51,728 nucleotides of DNA from positions 1-51,728 of the forward strand of contig CAMCMZ010000019.1 in NCBI GenBank assembly GCA_945876185.1. The letters run 5' to 3'. The stretch is from Candidatus Kuenenia stuttgartensis (GTDB lineage Bacteria; Planctomycetota; UBA11346). Position numbers and translations under genes: made by a program. The notes beneath the pieces are model-generated. The model ran no database searches. It saw only the letters and a list, made by a program, of their open reading frames with translations, and was not told the origin of the DNA. Shown piece by piece: positions 16,577-25,624 of the stretch (position 1 is the stretch's first letter; each line of letters begins with the position of its first letter).

Positions 16577-17491
16577 ATGCGCTGCTGCCTCATCGTCGCC
16601 ACCATCGGCCGGACCGGGCAGGTCGAGGCCCTGCTGAAATCCCTCGCGGACCAGCGACACCGTGTGCTGCGGGTGGTGCTGGTCGACCAGAATGAGGATG
16701 AGCGTCTGGTCGAAGTGGTGCGGCGGGCCACCGGGTCGTTGGCGATCGAACATGTCCGTATCTCCCCGCACGGCGTTTCCGCCGCCCGCAACGCCGGCCT
16801 GGTCCGCCTCGGCGACGCTGAACTGGTTGCTTTCCCCGATGACGACTGCGTCTACGACCCGGATACCCTGGCCACGGTGATTGCCGCCATGAACGCCTTT
16901 CCCCAAGCGCAGGCGGTCATGGCGGCTCTGCACTTACCAAAAAATGTGCCCAAAGCTGCGCCCAAAGGCGCCCGGTCGAACGCTCCGAAGGCGGAGGGTT
17001 CTGGGCTGTCCTATCCAAACCGGTTCGGTCTCCTGCACGGCAGCAACACTTTCACCTTGTTCTTCCGTCGCTCGCGGGTCGATGCGGTGGGCGGATTCGA
17101 CGAAACGCTTGGCCCCGGTGCCGGAACCCCGTGGCTCTCGGGCGAGGACACGGACTACTTGGTCCGCGCTTTCTCGGGACGCGGTTCGATACTGCGCTGC
17201 CCTTCAGCCCGGGTCTACCATCCGGCCGTCGACGCAACCTCGGCAGGCTATCAGGCCAAGGCCTTCGGCTATGGCCGCGGTCGCATCCAGCTCCTACGCA
17301 AGCACCGGTATCCACGCTGGTTCGTGCTCGCCAACGTCCTCCACCCGCTCCTGCGCTGCGTCTTCGCCTCCGCTGCGGACCGCGCCTTCCGTTGGCACTT
17401 GTTTCGTGGCCGCTGGCACGAGTGGACCCACGCCACAACCAATCAGCACTCACCGGTCATCGACGTGCTTCCCGGCTCCCGCAAAATCTGA
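16577..17491 (+). CDS. GT2 family glycosyltransferase
   Basis: 304 residues starting at an ATG at 16577. Motifs: CLIVATIGRTGQVEALL, VVLVDQNEDERLVE, GVSAARNAGL and the DxD-like AFPDDDCVYDPD; then GGFDETLGPGAGTPWLSGED, the acidic catalytic-loop region of rhamnosyl-type GT2 enzymes. It is the last gene of the polysaccharide operon. The 247 bases before it contain two very short frames chained by overlapping stop and start codons. The protein segment near residues 120-140 (Lys/Ala/Pro-rich) looks like an insertion relative to the core. Donor and acceptor are unknown. Confidence 0.88.
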   Translation: MRCCLIVATIGRTGQVEALLKSLADQRHRVLRVVLVDQNEDERLVEVVRRATGSLAIEHVRISPHGVSAARNAGLVRLGDAELVAFPDDDCVYDPDTLATVIAAMNAFPQAQAVMAALHLPKNVPKAAPKGARSNAPKAEGSGLSYPNRFGLLHGSNTFTLFFRRSRVDAVGGFDETLGPGAGTPWLSGEDTDYLVRAFSGRGSILRCPSARVYHPAVDATSAGYQAKAFGYGRGRIQLLRKHRYPRWFVLANVLHPLLRCVFASAADRAFRWHLFRGRWHEWTHATTNQHSPVIDVLPGSRKI

Positions 17492-17585
17492 ACCGCCGCG
17501 GGTTGCACCGACCCGGCTGTACCGGATTCCCGGTTGTCCGGGTGTGCGATCGTGGGCATCATCCCCGCCCACCCTGGAGCCGCGC

Positions 17586-18374
17586 ATGCGCACCGCCGCC
17601 GTCCCCGCCCTCGTCCTCCTCGCCTTGGCCTGCGGCGCGGCAGAACAGCCTGCTCCAGCTGGGCCTACGCCTGCCGCGCCAGCCCCAGCGGCCAGCCCGT
17701 CGCCTGTGGTTGCTCCACCCGCACCGGCCCCAGCACCGGTGCTCCCGACCGCCAGCCAGGAAGACCTCGCCAGGGCGTCGTACCTGGTCGGTCAGAACAT
17801 GGCGAAGGAGGCGTTCGGCCTCGACCTCATCCCAGACCAGGTCGTTGCGGGGTTCGCCGATGCCGTCGCCGGCAAGGCGTCACGCATCGCCCCGACTGAT
17901 CAAGAGGCCGTCTTCACCAAGTGGCAGGCCCTGCGTCAGGTCGCGTTGGAAAAGCGCAAGCTCGACAACGCCGAGTTCCTCAAGACCCATGCCAAGGTGG
18001 CTGGCATCACCACCACCGCGAGCGGCCTGCAATACGAGGTGCTGACCAAAAGCACCTCCACCGCGACTTCACCCAAGGCGAGCGACAAGGTGAAGGTGAG
18101 CTACACCGGAACGCTGCTCGACGGGCGGGTGTTCGATTCCTCGACCGGCGGCGGCCCGGTGGAGTTCACCCTCGATGCCGTGATCGGCGGCTGGACCGAG
18201 GCGCTCCAGTTAATGAAGCCAGGCGACCGCTGGCGCCTGTGGCTGCCGCCGGAACTCGCCTATGGCGACAGCCCCGCACCCGGCATCGGCCCGCACCGCA
18301 TCCTGGTGTTCGAGGTCGAACTGCACGCGGTCGTCGCGGTCGCGCCGCCGACGCTGATGCCGGTCGCAAAATGA
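17586..18374 (+). CDS. Exported FKBP-type peptidyl-prolyl cis-trans isomerase
   Basis: 262 residues; TGGAG lies 7 bases before the ATG. Residues 1-18 are a signal peptide ending ALAC: the Cys at 16 suggests a lipoprotein, though the lipobox is not canonical. Residues ~20-52 are an Ala/Pro linker. Residues ~55-140 resemble the helical FKBP_N dimerisation part (ASYLVGQNMAKEAFGLDLIP) of Mip/FkpA. Residues ~150-250 are the FKBP domain: GLQYEVL, DKVKVSYTGTLLDGRVFDSS, GGWTEALQLMKPGDRWRLW and PELAYGD. It is a periplasmic or outer-membrane folding catalyst and is probably transcribed separately from the sugar operon 94 bases upstream. Confidence 0.92.
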   Translation: MRTAAVPALVLLALACGAAEQPAPAGPTPAAPAPAASPSPVVAPPAPAPAPVLPTASQEDLARASYLVGQNMAKEAFGLDLIPDQVVAGFADAVAGKASRIAPTDQEAVFTKWQALRQVALEKRKLDNAEFLKTHAKVAGITTTASGLQYEVLTKSTSTATSPKASDKVKVSYTGTLLDGRVFDSSTGGGPVEFTLDAVIGGWTEALQLMKPGDRWRLWLPPELAYGDSPAPGIGPHRILVFEVELHAVVAVAPPTLMPVAK

Positions 18375-18377
18375 GAT

Positions 18378-18405
18378 GACGATGGCCGCTTGAGCGACCA
18401 TCGTC
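18378..18405. terminator. Hairpin between convergent PPIase and flgE genes
   Basis: An 8-bp perfect stem (GACGATGG with CCATCGTC) extends, after one mismatch, into CGC/GCG around a TTGA loop. It sits 3 bases after the PPIase stop. Flanking T-runs are short on both strands (GAAAAT on one side), so it is a plausible but not classical intrinsic terminator. Confidence 0.5.
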
Positions 18406-18415
18406 GAAAATAGCC

Positions 18416-18450
18416 AGGCCACGGTGCCCGGCTTTCCGGGCAAACGGCCT
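18416..18450. terminator. Second hairpin in the convergent intergenic region
   Basis: TGCCCGG-CTTT-CCGGGCA forms a perfect 7-bp stem with a 4-base loop (18425-18442), enclosed by an outer AGGCC/GGCCT pairing. No U-tract follows. With the hairpin at 18378 it separates the two convergent transcripts. The rest of the 178-base gap contains repeated GGGGCTCTG words (minus strand) but no gene. Confidence 0.4.
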
Positions 18451-18552
18451 GGCCTGGCCCGAACGCGAGGTGAGGTCCGCCCTGGGCAATCCGGGTCCAG
18501 GGCAGAGCCCCGGCGGGGCGGGCGGGTCAGAGCCCCGCGGTAACCAGCAGGA

Positions 18553-20871
18553 TTACTGGACGATGCCGGTCAGGACTTGCAGGATCTGATCGGTGGTCTG
18601 GATCACCTTGGCGTTAACCTGGAAGCCGCGCTGGGCCGTGATCAGTTTGGTGAACTCGGTGGCGATATCGATGTTGCTGCCTTCCAGCGCACCGGCGGTG
18701 ATGGTGCCAGCGCTGTTGCCGGCGGTGCGCGCGACCGCCGTGCCGGAATTGGACGAGGCGGTCCACAGGTTGCTGCCGGCATTGATCAGACCGGACGGGT
18801 TCGAGAAGGTCGCCAGCGCGAGCTGGGCGAGCTTGCTGTTCACCCCGTTGGTGTATTGGCCCATGATGTTGCCGCTGGCGTCGATCGAGATGCCGCTGAG
18901 TTCGCCGCTGGAATAACCGTTCTGGCCCTGGGCTGCGGCGCTCGAGGAACTGCCGAAGGAGGTCAGGCCGGTGACGCTGTTGGAATCACCCAGGCTCATG
19001 TCGATGGTTGCCGGGGTGGTGGTTCCGGTGGTGTTCCAGGTGATCTGGATCGTGCGCGAGGACGGCCCGCCGACATAGCTCACGTCGTTCAGCGCGTTGC
19101 CCTTCAGGGTCGAACCATAGGCCCCGGTGAAATTGCCGTTCTGGTCGAACTCCATGCCGGCGACGACGTTGTCCGCCAGGGTGCCTTCGTTCGGCGGCAC
19201 GCTGACGATCATGTCCCAGTTTGTCCGTTTCGCGGTGAGATTGGTCGGGTCCGCCTTGGTTCCGTTGCGGAACATGCGGGTTTCCAGGACGTGGCTTCCA
19301 CCCTGCGAATCATAAACCTGGAGCGAACTGGTGACCACGCCCGGAACGGCCCGGACCTGGTACCAGTTGAAGACGCTGTTGCTGCCAGTGCTGTACTGCC
19401 AGGCGTTGGGATCGTTGGCGACTCCGGTCGTCGCGGCATCGAACATGTTGAGGGTGCCATCGCCGTTCGCGTCCGCGACCATGGTATCGGTCGCAGTGCG
19501 GTCGAGGATCTGAGTTGACCACAGCAATCTTCCAGCGGGAGTTCCTGCGGGAAGACTGAGATCCCCATCGATGGTGTAGGAGATGAAATCGGTGGTCGCG
19601 ACCTCTGGCAACGCTGACAGCGAGAAGGTCCGGTTCGCTCCTGTGGCAGAGTAGTCCGCCGCCGGGATCGAGATCTGGCCGATGAGTGTCCGCGCCCCGA
19701 GTGCGGCGGCGGCGGTGTAGACGCTGATGGTCAGCGTCTTTCCCGTGAAGGCGGCACCGCTGTAGTCGCTGGCGGGCATGATGAAGGTGGGATTCAGGCT
19801 GCCGTTTGCGGTGGGATTCCTGTCGACGGCGATGTCGGTCTCGGTGCTGGTGCCGGCAAAGGCTGAACCATTGGCCAGGGTGGTATTCGTGAGTCCGGCC
19901 ACCGCATTGGCGATCAGGGTCACCTCATTGCTTGAGCCCGTCGTGATGGCGTCCCCCATGAAGCAGGAGAAACCTTTACCAGTGCCGATGCTGTTGATCA
20001 CGACGTTGCCGTTGCTGACGCTGGCCTGGGCAAAGCTCGCACTGCCGCTGGTCAGGGACGCGTTGATCTTGGACACCAGATCGGACACCGAGTCCTGCCA
20101 GGGGTTCAGCGCGATGTCGCCCGTCCAACCCGTGCCGTCGGGCTTGGTGCCGAACAGGTGGACCATGCGGATGTCATCCTGGGGATTGCCGCTCGCGATC
20201 GAAGGCGCCACCCCGAGTTTGAAGATGCTCAATTCATTGAGGAGGGTGTTGACCGTGGCGGTCTCTCCGGTGGCCGCATCGGTCAGCGGGAAGACGCTCT
20301 GCACCGACGTGCCCTGGATGGCCGGGGTCGCCGAGTTCAGGTTGCCCAGCATGCGGATCTCGCTCGTCCCCCGGGCGGAAATCGGCGTGTTGGGGATGGC
20401 CAACGGCACCGAATAGGCGATCGGGGTGGTCTGGCTCGCGGGGTCGAAGAGGTTGCCGATCACCTTGTTGCCGGAGCCGAGGTCGACCAGGTTCTTGTCC
20501 GCATCAAGGCCGAAATTGCCGACCCGGGTAAAGTAGGTGCTTTGACCATTGCTGAGTTGGAAGAACCCCTCGCCCTGGATGGCCGCATCGAGATTGCGGC
20601 CGGTCGACTGCAGGGCGCCTTGGTTCATGTTGATCGCCAGGGCGCTGGTGCTGACCCCGAGCCCGCTCTGGAGCGGGTTCCGGCCACCCGTCGTTCCGTT
20701 GGGCGAACTGCCGGAATACTGGGTCTGGGTCAACGCCGTGGCGAAGGACACGTTGCTGCCCTTGAAGCCGGAGGTGTTCACGTTCGCCAGGTTGTTGGCG
20801 ATGGTGTTGAGCATGGACTGGCTGGTCGTCAGACCGCTGACGCCGCTGTCGAGGGAACTCATCATGGCCAT
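18553..20871 (-). CDS. flgE: Flagellar hook protein FlgE
   Basis: 772 residues, with AAGGAG seven bases before the ATG at 20871. The N-terminal flagellar rod/hook motif is clear (SSLDSGVSGLTTSQSMLNTI then ANNLANVNTSGFKGSNVSF), followed by the hook GEGFFQLSNG segment. The C-terminus has SNIDIATEFTKLITAQRGFQ and ends in a heptad-rich helix (ILQVLTGIVQ). Both ends form the D0/D1 coiled core of the hook filament outside the cell. Typical FlgE is about 400 residues; the extra ~370 residues are Thr/Ser/Ala/Gly-rich surface domains (roughly residues 150-560), including DANGDGTLNMFD, a calcium-loop-like segment. fliK lies 98 bases upstream on the same strand. Confidence 0.95.
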   Translation of the reverse strand: MAMMSSLDSGVSGLTTSQSMLNTIANNLANVNTSGFKGSNVSFATALTQTQYSGSSPNGTTGGRNPLQSGLGVSTSALAINMNQGALQSTGRNLDAAIQGEGFFQLSNGQSTYFTRVGNFGLDADKNLVDLGSGNKVIGNLFDPASQTTPIAYSVPLAIPNTPISARGTSEIRMLGNLNSATPAIQGTSVQSVFPLTDAATGETATVNTLLNELSIFKLGVAPSIASGNPQDDIRMVHLFGTKPDGTGWTGDIALNPWQDSVSDLVSKINASLTSGSASFAQASVSNGNVVINSIGTGKGFSCFMGDAITTGSSNEVTLIANAVAGLTNTTLANGSAFAGTSTETDIAVDRNPTANGSLNPTFIMPASDYSGAAFTGKTLTISVYTAAAALGARTLIGQISIPAADYSATGANRTFSLSALPEVATTDFISYTIDGDLSLPAGTPAGRLLWSTQILDRTATDTMVADANGDGTLNMFDAATTGVANDPNAWQYSTGSNSVFNWYQVRAVPGVVTSSLQVYDSQGGSHVLETRMFRNGTKADPTNLTAKRTNWDMIVSVPPNEGTLADNVVAGMEFDQNGNFTGAYGSTLKGNALNDVSYVGGPSSRTIQITWNTTGTTTPATIDMSLGDSNSVTGLTSFGSSSSAAAQGQNGYSSGELSGISIDASGNIMGQYTNGVNSKLAQLALATFSNPSGLINAGSNLWTASSNSGTAVARTAGNSAGTITAGALEGSNIDIATEFTKLITAQRGFQVNAKVIQTTDQILQVLTGIVQ

Positions 20872-20969
20872 GGCAGGCTCCTTGGGAGGAAGGGACGGCT
20901 GGTTGCCCAGAGGGCGGGAAAGGGACGAGGGTCGTTACGCAGTCACTGTGCCAATTGCGATGGTCGCTT

Positions 20970-23954
20970 TCAGGCAAGGGCATCGACGCCACGGGCATCG
21001 ATGCGCGCGGCCAGTGGACGCACGCGGGCGAGCACGGGCGCCTGCGGACGGGTCGGCTCGAAGCCGTCGAGCTGGAAGGCCTCGCCCAGCCGCGCGGCGC
21101 GTTCCTGCGCCTGGCGGTCCTGCTGGCGTTCGCTCCAACCACCGTGGTTTCCTGACGACGGCTGGCCGTTGTCGCGGGTCAGGGTATCGCCGTTGCGCTG
21201 GTCGCTGGAGGTCTGCGACGATGCGGGTTCGCGCACCGCCAGGCCGAGTTCCCGCAGGGGCGAATCATGCGACCGCAGTTCCTGCCGCATGCTCGGCAGC
21301 ATGCGGTCCAGCGCGGCGCGTACCGCCGGGTCGTCGGAATGCAGACTGGCGCTGAAACCTTCCGCCGTGGCATGCAGTTCGATCCGCACCGTTCCAAGCT
21401 CTGGCGGGGTCAGGCGGAATACCATCGGAGCATCGTCGTGGCGCTGACGTTCAACCGCCCGCATGACTTGGCCGGCGATGGCCCGATCCATCGGATTGGG
21501 CGGTTGCGCATCCTGGCCAGGTCGAGAAGCACTGCCCGTCGTTGCTGTCTGCACGGACGTCGAGAGCAACGATCCCAACGCGGGCTGGAAGGCGGCCTCG
21601 GAGGACGACGACTTGGTCGCGCTGGTGGACGATTCCAGATCAACCTTCCGCAACTGGGGGCCGCGCACGACTGCGGACGGAGCGATTGCCAACGGTGCCG
21701 CCATCCGCGCCATGGCCGGATCGCTGACAGACGGCCGTTCCAGCACCGGCATGGCGGGTATCGCCTGGTTCTGGACCAGATCGGGGACGACCGGGTTCGA
21801 GCTGCTTGCTAGCGGTCGAAGCTGGACCGCATCACCGGACTTCGCCTCGCCCGCGGCGAGTGGCGCGGAATTTCCAGTGGCTTCTGGGTCATTTTTCGTG
21901 GCGGTGCTGGTGGTCGACACCGCGACCGAGCGCGCCTGCGCCAGGGCAGAATCGTCTGCCAGGATCGGCGACCCGGGTGGCAACCCCGTCTGGGTCGCGT
22001 TCATCGGTGCAGTGACCGATTCACGGTCGTTGCCCACCTTAGCGGTCGATGCCGGCAACGGTGGTGGAATGGCCACTTTCGGCGGCGTGGGTGGTTGCGA
22101 CGACCGCATGGCGTCTCGGACTACAGCCGGCATCGGCACTGCGGATTCGTCCACCGGCATTACCATCGGCGCGGACATCGCGGGTACGACCACTTCGATC
22201 TTCACGACCGCAGCCTGGGTGGCGACTGGCATGGCAGGCTTGCCGTGCTGCACAGACACGTCATCCGTCGAAAGCGCCTCGATGACCGGAACCGTGGCGG
22301 CTTCCTGAAGCAAAGAACCAGGGTCCGCAGTAACGACTGAGCCTGTACTGCTTTCGACAGTGATCGAAGTCGCTGGCGTCTGCACCGGAGCAGCCACTTG
22401 CAGCATCGCCGGCGAAGCTAATTGCAGCTGCGCTGGTAAAGCCACGGGCAATGGCGCTGGCGTCGACGGCACAGAGACCGTGGGATCGGATGCGCGCACT
22501 GCTGCAACCACGGCATCGACCTGGGCACTCAACCGTAAAACGCGATCATCGATTGATCGATCGGGACTCGCTGCCGGGAAGAACGCCGGCCCGGTCACGG
22601 GAACGTTTCTCAATGCGGTGACCACTTCCGGCCCGCCGATGACTGGCACTTGCTCCGGTCGAACCGCTGGGGTCGCGGCTGGTTCAGTCCACGCCAAGGA
22701 CTGTGAGGCAGCCACCACCTGATCGACTCGGCTTTGCGACATCGTGGACTTCACTGGCTCGGACCCAACCACCTGAGACTCGGTACGAATCGCGAACGAC
22801 CCTGCCGCAGTAGTTGGAGGAATCTCGGCCGTGGCTGGAGTCGATTGGGCTGGGATCCAGATCGGCGTTTCCGCGACAGGAACGGACGTAACGGTGACGA
22901 TTGCTGGCGCAGCGGTAGTCACCAACGTTTGCTGGCTTGGACGAGCGAGGGACGCATCTGAAACCGAAGCCTGCCCAGGGGCGGTGGGCCCAGCAGCCAC
23001 TGCGGATTGCGTCGTTGCTGGCGACGAATCTGCCGAAAGCATCGTAGAAGGCAGCGTAGACGGCAGCGTAGACGGCAGCGTGGACGGCAACGTAGACGGC
23101 AACGTAGACGGCAGCGTGGACGGCAGCGTGGACGGCAGCGCAGACGGCACTGAGGATGGCGACGTCGAATTCCAAGGTCGCATCGATGTCGACGCGGTTG
23201 CCGACGACGAGGTCGATCCCACTTCTTGCGTCGGTACCTGGGCCACCTTGAGCACCGAATCCACCACCTGACTTAATCTCACGCCGGGAACGCCCTGCCC
23301 AGTCGCATCTCTAGCGCTGATTTTTCGAAGGCCTGGAACCATGTCCTGAACGGCAACCTGAGGCAACACCTCAAGGTTCAGCAATGGCTGGGTCGAAACC
23401 TCTGGTTTCAATGCTGCCTGCGCACCCTGAACCAGATTCGATATTGGCGCTGCGTTCGTGGTACCTTGCAGCATTGCGGCTGAGTTCGGAATCTGCGCGG
23501 ACGAACCGGCCAGCCGGGGCGAATCGATCCCAACACCCGGATCCGGCTGTGCGGCTGACGCTGCTTCGGGCAACGGTGGAATCGGCGGCACAAACCACTG
23601 GGCAACTGAGGCCAGCGTGTTCGCATCCGCAAGCAGGGCGGTTCCGTCGGTCGGCTGATCCGAACAGGCCGCTTGGGTCGGCTGACGTGGAACCTGGGCC
23701 GGATCTGCACCGAACCGCGCCGCCGCCGGGGCGACGGACATCGCTGGCGCGATCTCAGCGACCAGCGTGGTCAGCGCCTGGTCCGCTGTCGTTTCGGCTG
23801 GGACAGCCGCAACCTGGACGGAAGCCACCTGAGCAAGCGGCGGTGGCGCGGCGCATGGGGTCGCGGCGAACTGGGGGTAAGTCACGTCCCCGCCAGGATC
23901 AGGAACCGTGGTAGCCTGGGGGGCGGCAATCAGAGAAACGAGGGGCATGATCAT
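20970..23954 (-). CDS. fliK: Flagellar hook-length control protein FliK
   Basis: 994 residues from an ATG at 23954 (MIMPLVSLIAA); an ATG two codons later is equally possible, and the open frame further upstream overlaps the divergent DHH gene region. The C-terminal ~150 residues carry the FliK Flg_hook domain: RLTPPELGTVRIELHATAEG, then LDRMLPSMRQEL and LRELGLAVRE. This domain switches the export gate from hook to filament substrates. The long Ala/Pro/Val/Ser/Thr-rich N-terminal part acts as the molecular ruler. It contains a (PSTL)n repeat encoded by eight 12-bp units at 23050-23145. FliK is usually about 400-600 residues, so this one is long. It is directly upstream of flgE; flgD, usually between them, is absent. 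Confidence 0.88.
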   Translation of the reverse strand: MIMPLVSLIAAPQATTVPDPGGDVTYPQFAATPCAAPPPLAQVASVQVAAVPAETTADQALTTLVAEIAPAMSVAPAAARFGADPAQVPRQPTQAACSDQPTDGTALLADANTLASVAQWFVPPIPPLPEAASAAQPDPGVGIDSPRLAGSSAQIPNSAAMLQGTTNAAPISNLVQGAQAALKPEVSTQPLLNLEVLPQVAVQDMVPGLRKISARDATGQGVPGVRLSQVVDSVLKVAQVPTQEVGSTSSSATASTSMRPWNSTSPSSVPSALPSTLPSTLPSTLPSTLPSTLPSTLPSTLPSTMLSADSSPATTQSAVAAGPTAPGQASVSDASLARPSQQTLVTTAAPAIVTVTSVPVAETPIWIPAQSTPATAEIPPTTAAGSFAIRTESQVVGSEPVKSTMSQSRVDQVVAASQSLAWTEPAATPAVRPEQVPVIGGPEVVTALRNVPVTGPAFFPAASPDRSIDDRVLRLSAQVDAVVAAVRASDPTVSVPSTPAPLPVALPAQLQLASPAMLQVAAPVQTPATSITVESSTGSVVTADPGSLLQEAATVPVIEALSTDDVSVQHGKPAMPVATQAAVVKIEVVVPAMSAPMVMPVDESAVPMPAVVRDAMRSSQPPTPPKVAIPPPLPASTAKVGNDRESVTAPMNATQTGLPPGSPILADDSALAQARSVAVSTTSTATKNDPEATGNSAPLAAGEAKSGDAVQLRPLASSSNPVVPDLVQNQAIPAMPVLERPSVSDPAMARMAAPLAIAPSAVVRGPQLRKVDLESSTSATKSSSSEAAFQPALGSLLSTSVQTATTGSASRPGQDAQPPNPMDRAIAGQVMRAVERQRHDDAPMVFRLTPPELGTVRIELHATAEGFSASLHSDDPAVRAALDRMLPSMRQELRSHDSPLRELGLAVREPASSQTSSDQRNGDTLTRDNGQPSSGNHGGWSERQQDRQAQERAARLGEAFQLDGFEPTRPQAPVLARVRPLAARIDARGVDALA
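23050..23145. repeat. 12-bp tandem repeat inside fliK
   Basis: Eight consecutive near-identical 12-base units of the form GGCAGCGTAGAC (plus strand), with A/G and G/A variants and one degenerate unit at each end. On the coding (minus) strand they encode repeated Pro-Ser-Thr-Leu. The unit length keeps the frame, so copy-number change would lengthen or shorten the protein by four residues. Confidence 0.95.
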
Positions 23955-24180
23955 GGCTTGCTGTGCAGGAGCCGAACGCACACAGCGGGCCAAACAAGCA
24001 GCGCGCCCACGACCACGAGACCGACGCGAACATCGTTCCCGAAATCGCCGGCTGCGATCCCTGGCGGGGCTTGCGCCAAAGCCAGACATTCGGGCGTTCC
24101 GTCGTTGGTGAACGTCGACGATGATCGGCTTGCGCCGACTGGACGCACCTGCTTCCAGCCTGAAGGTGCGCCCCGCCACC

Positions 24181-25098
24181 ATGCCACCGAAGACCGTCCC
24201 CCAGCCGCGCCAGGTGTCCCGCACGGTCTGCATCTACCACGCCAACTGCCTGGATGGGGCCGGCGCGGCGGCGGTGGTGCGCAAGCTCCACCCCGACTGC
24301 GCGCTTCTGCCGATGCAGTACACGGATCCGCCGCCGCCGTCGCTGCTGGGGGCGAAGGTCTACATGGTCGACTTCGGGCTGCCGGCCGACGCCATGCGTG
24401 CGATCCGCGCCCAGGCCGACGAATTCACCTGGATCGACCACCACGCCAGCGCGGTGCCGGTGTGGAAGACGATCGGCTTCGGCCATATGGACGTGAATGA
24501 ATGTGGCACGTCGCTCTGTTGGAAGGTGCTGTTTCCCGACCGACCTGCGCCACCCGTCATCGCCTACATCCGCGACAAGGACCTGTGGCGCTGGGAACTG
24601 CCGGACAGCCGCGCCATCGCGGCCGGGCTGTGGGCGAGCTTCCAGGGTAAGCCACCGGACGGCATCCTGGAGGCTGATCTTGCGGCGATGGCCAAGCTGG
24701 GCGCGCCGATCATCGAGAAAATCCGTGTCCGCGTGGTCGCCGACGCCGCCCAGGGCATTGCCGTGGCGGACCCTTTCGGGCTGAAGGGCCGCCGCGCCCT
24801 GGTGGTGTTCACCCGCCGCGACCTCAACGAGATCGCCGATCACATCCTCACCCCGGTTGCGGCGGGTGGGCTGGGTTACGACCTGGCCGTGATGTGCTAC
24901 CGCAAGAACGCCAACGGCCGTTGGGTCCATAGCCTGCGTTCGGTCGACGCCGACTGCGGCGCCATCGCCTCGGCCCGGGGCGGTGGCGGGCACCTGCAAT
25001 CGGCGTGTTATTTGTCCGACACGCCGCTGATCCCGCCGCCGGTCGCTCCAGCGATCGACCCGGTTGAAAAAGCGCCTGTTCCAGAAGCGAAAACCTGA
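24181..25098 (+). CDS. DHH-family phosphoesterase
   Basis: 305 residues from the ATG at 24181; an ATG 60 bases upstream is possible, and neither has a strong ribosome site. DHH motifs are in order: IYHANCLDGAGAAAVV (motif I, with Asn for the usual Asp-x-Asp), VDFGLPADAM, the name-giving FTWIDHHASA, then NECGTSLCWKV and YIRDKDLWRW. The C-terminal DHHA1 part ends in SARGGGGHLQSA (the RNA/ssDNA-binding GGGH loop). Such proteins hydrolyse short oligoribonucleotides, pAp or cyclic dinucleotides with manganese. The substrate cannot be assigned; this short, stand-alone version resembles oligoribonuclease-like DHH proteins. It is divergent from fliK and ends one base before the convergent acetyltransferase stop. 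Confidence 0.85.
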   Translation: MPPKTVPQPRQVSRTVCIYHANCLDGAGAAAVVRKLHPDCALLPMQYTDPPPPSLLGAKVYMVDFGLPADAMRAIRAQADEFTWIDHHASAVPVWKTIGFGHMDVNECGTSLCWKVLFPDRPAPPVIAYIRDKDLWRWELPDSRAIAAGLWASFQGKPPDGILEADLAAMAKLGAPIIEKIRVRVVADAAQGIAVADPFGLKGRRALVVFTRRDLNEIADHILTPVAAGGLGYDLAVMCYRKNANGRWVHSLRSVDADCGAIASARGGGGHLQSACYLSDTPLIPPPVAPAIDPVEKAPVPEAKT

Positions 25099-25608
25099 TC
25101 ACGCCGGGCCGGCGGATACCTCGCGCCACATCGCCACCTCGTCGCAATCGAGGAACTTGTGACAGCGCACGCATTCGCTCCAGACCTTTTCCGGCAGGCG
25201 CGAACGGTCGACTTTGACGAATCCTTGGCGGCTGAAGAAGTCGACCTGGTAGGTCAGGCAGAAGATGCGTTCAAGTCCCAGCACAGCGGCCTCGGCCATG
25301 ACCTGATCGACCAGACGGCGGCCGACGCCGCGCCCCTGGGCGCTTTCAGCCACCGCGAGCGCCTTGAGTTCGCCGATGGTGGCGGTGTCGATATGCAGCG
25401 CGACGGTGCCGGCGAGGCCGCCGGGTTCGCTTTCAGCAACGAAGAAATCGCGCACGTTTTCATAGAGTTCGCCGAGCGGTCGCGGCAGCATCTGGTGCTG
25501 CCGCGCGAAGACGCCGATCAGATCGGCCATCGCCGGCACGTCCTTGATCCGGGCCTGGCGTACGGTGACGGCCAGGGGCGGGACTTTCGCTGTCAGCGGC
25601 GCCGCCAT
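25099..25608 (-). CDS. GNAT acetyltransferase, probable short N-acetylglutamate synthase
   Basis: 169 residues from the ATG at 25608. The GNAT fold shows VRQARIKDVPAMADLI at the start, ELKALAVAESAQGRGVGRRL (acetyl-CoA pyrophosphate loop) and RIFCLTYQVDFFSRQGF. The C-terminal block LPEKVWSECVRCHKF followed by LDCDEVAM is typical of short ArgA-type N-acetylglutamate synthases, in which three Cys are conserved. The enzyme would acetylate glutamate as the first step of arginine synthesis, though no other arg gene is near. It lies 16 bases downstream of the small coiled-protein gene, so the two are probably co-transcribed. Confidence 0.8.
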   Translation of the reverse strand: MAAPLTAKVPPLAVTVRQARIKDVPAMADLIGVFARQHQMLPRPLGELYENVRDFFVAESEPGGLAGTVALHIDTATIGELKALAVAESAQGRGVGRRLVDQVMAEAAVLGLERIFCLTYQVDFFSRQGFVKVDRSRLPEKVWSECVRCHKFLDCDEVAMWREVSAGPA

Positions 25609-25624
25609 GACGGGATCCGCCACC

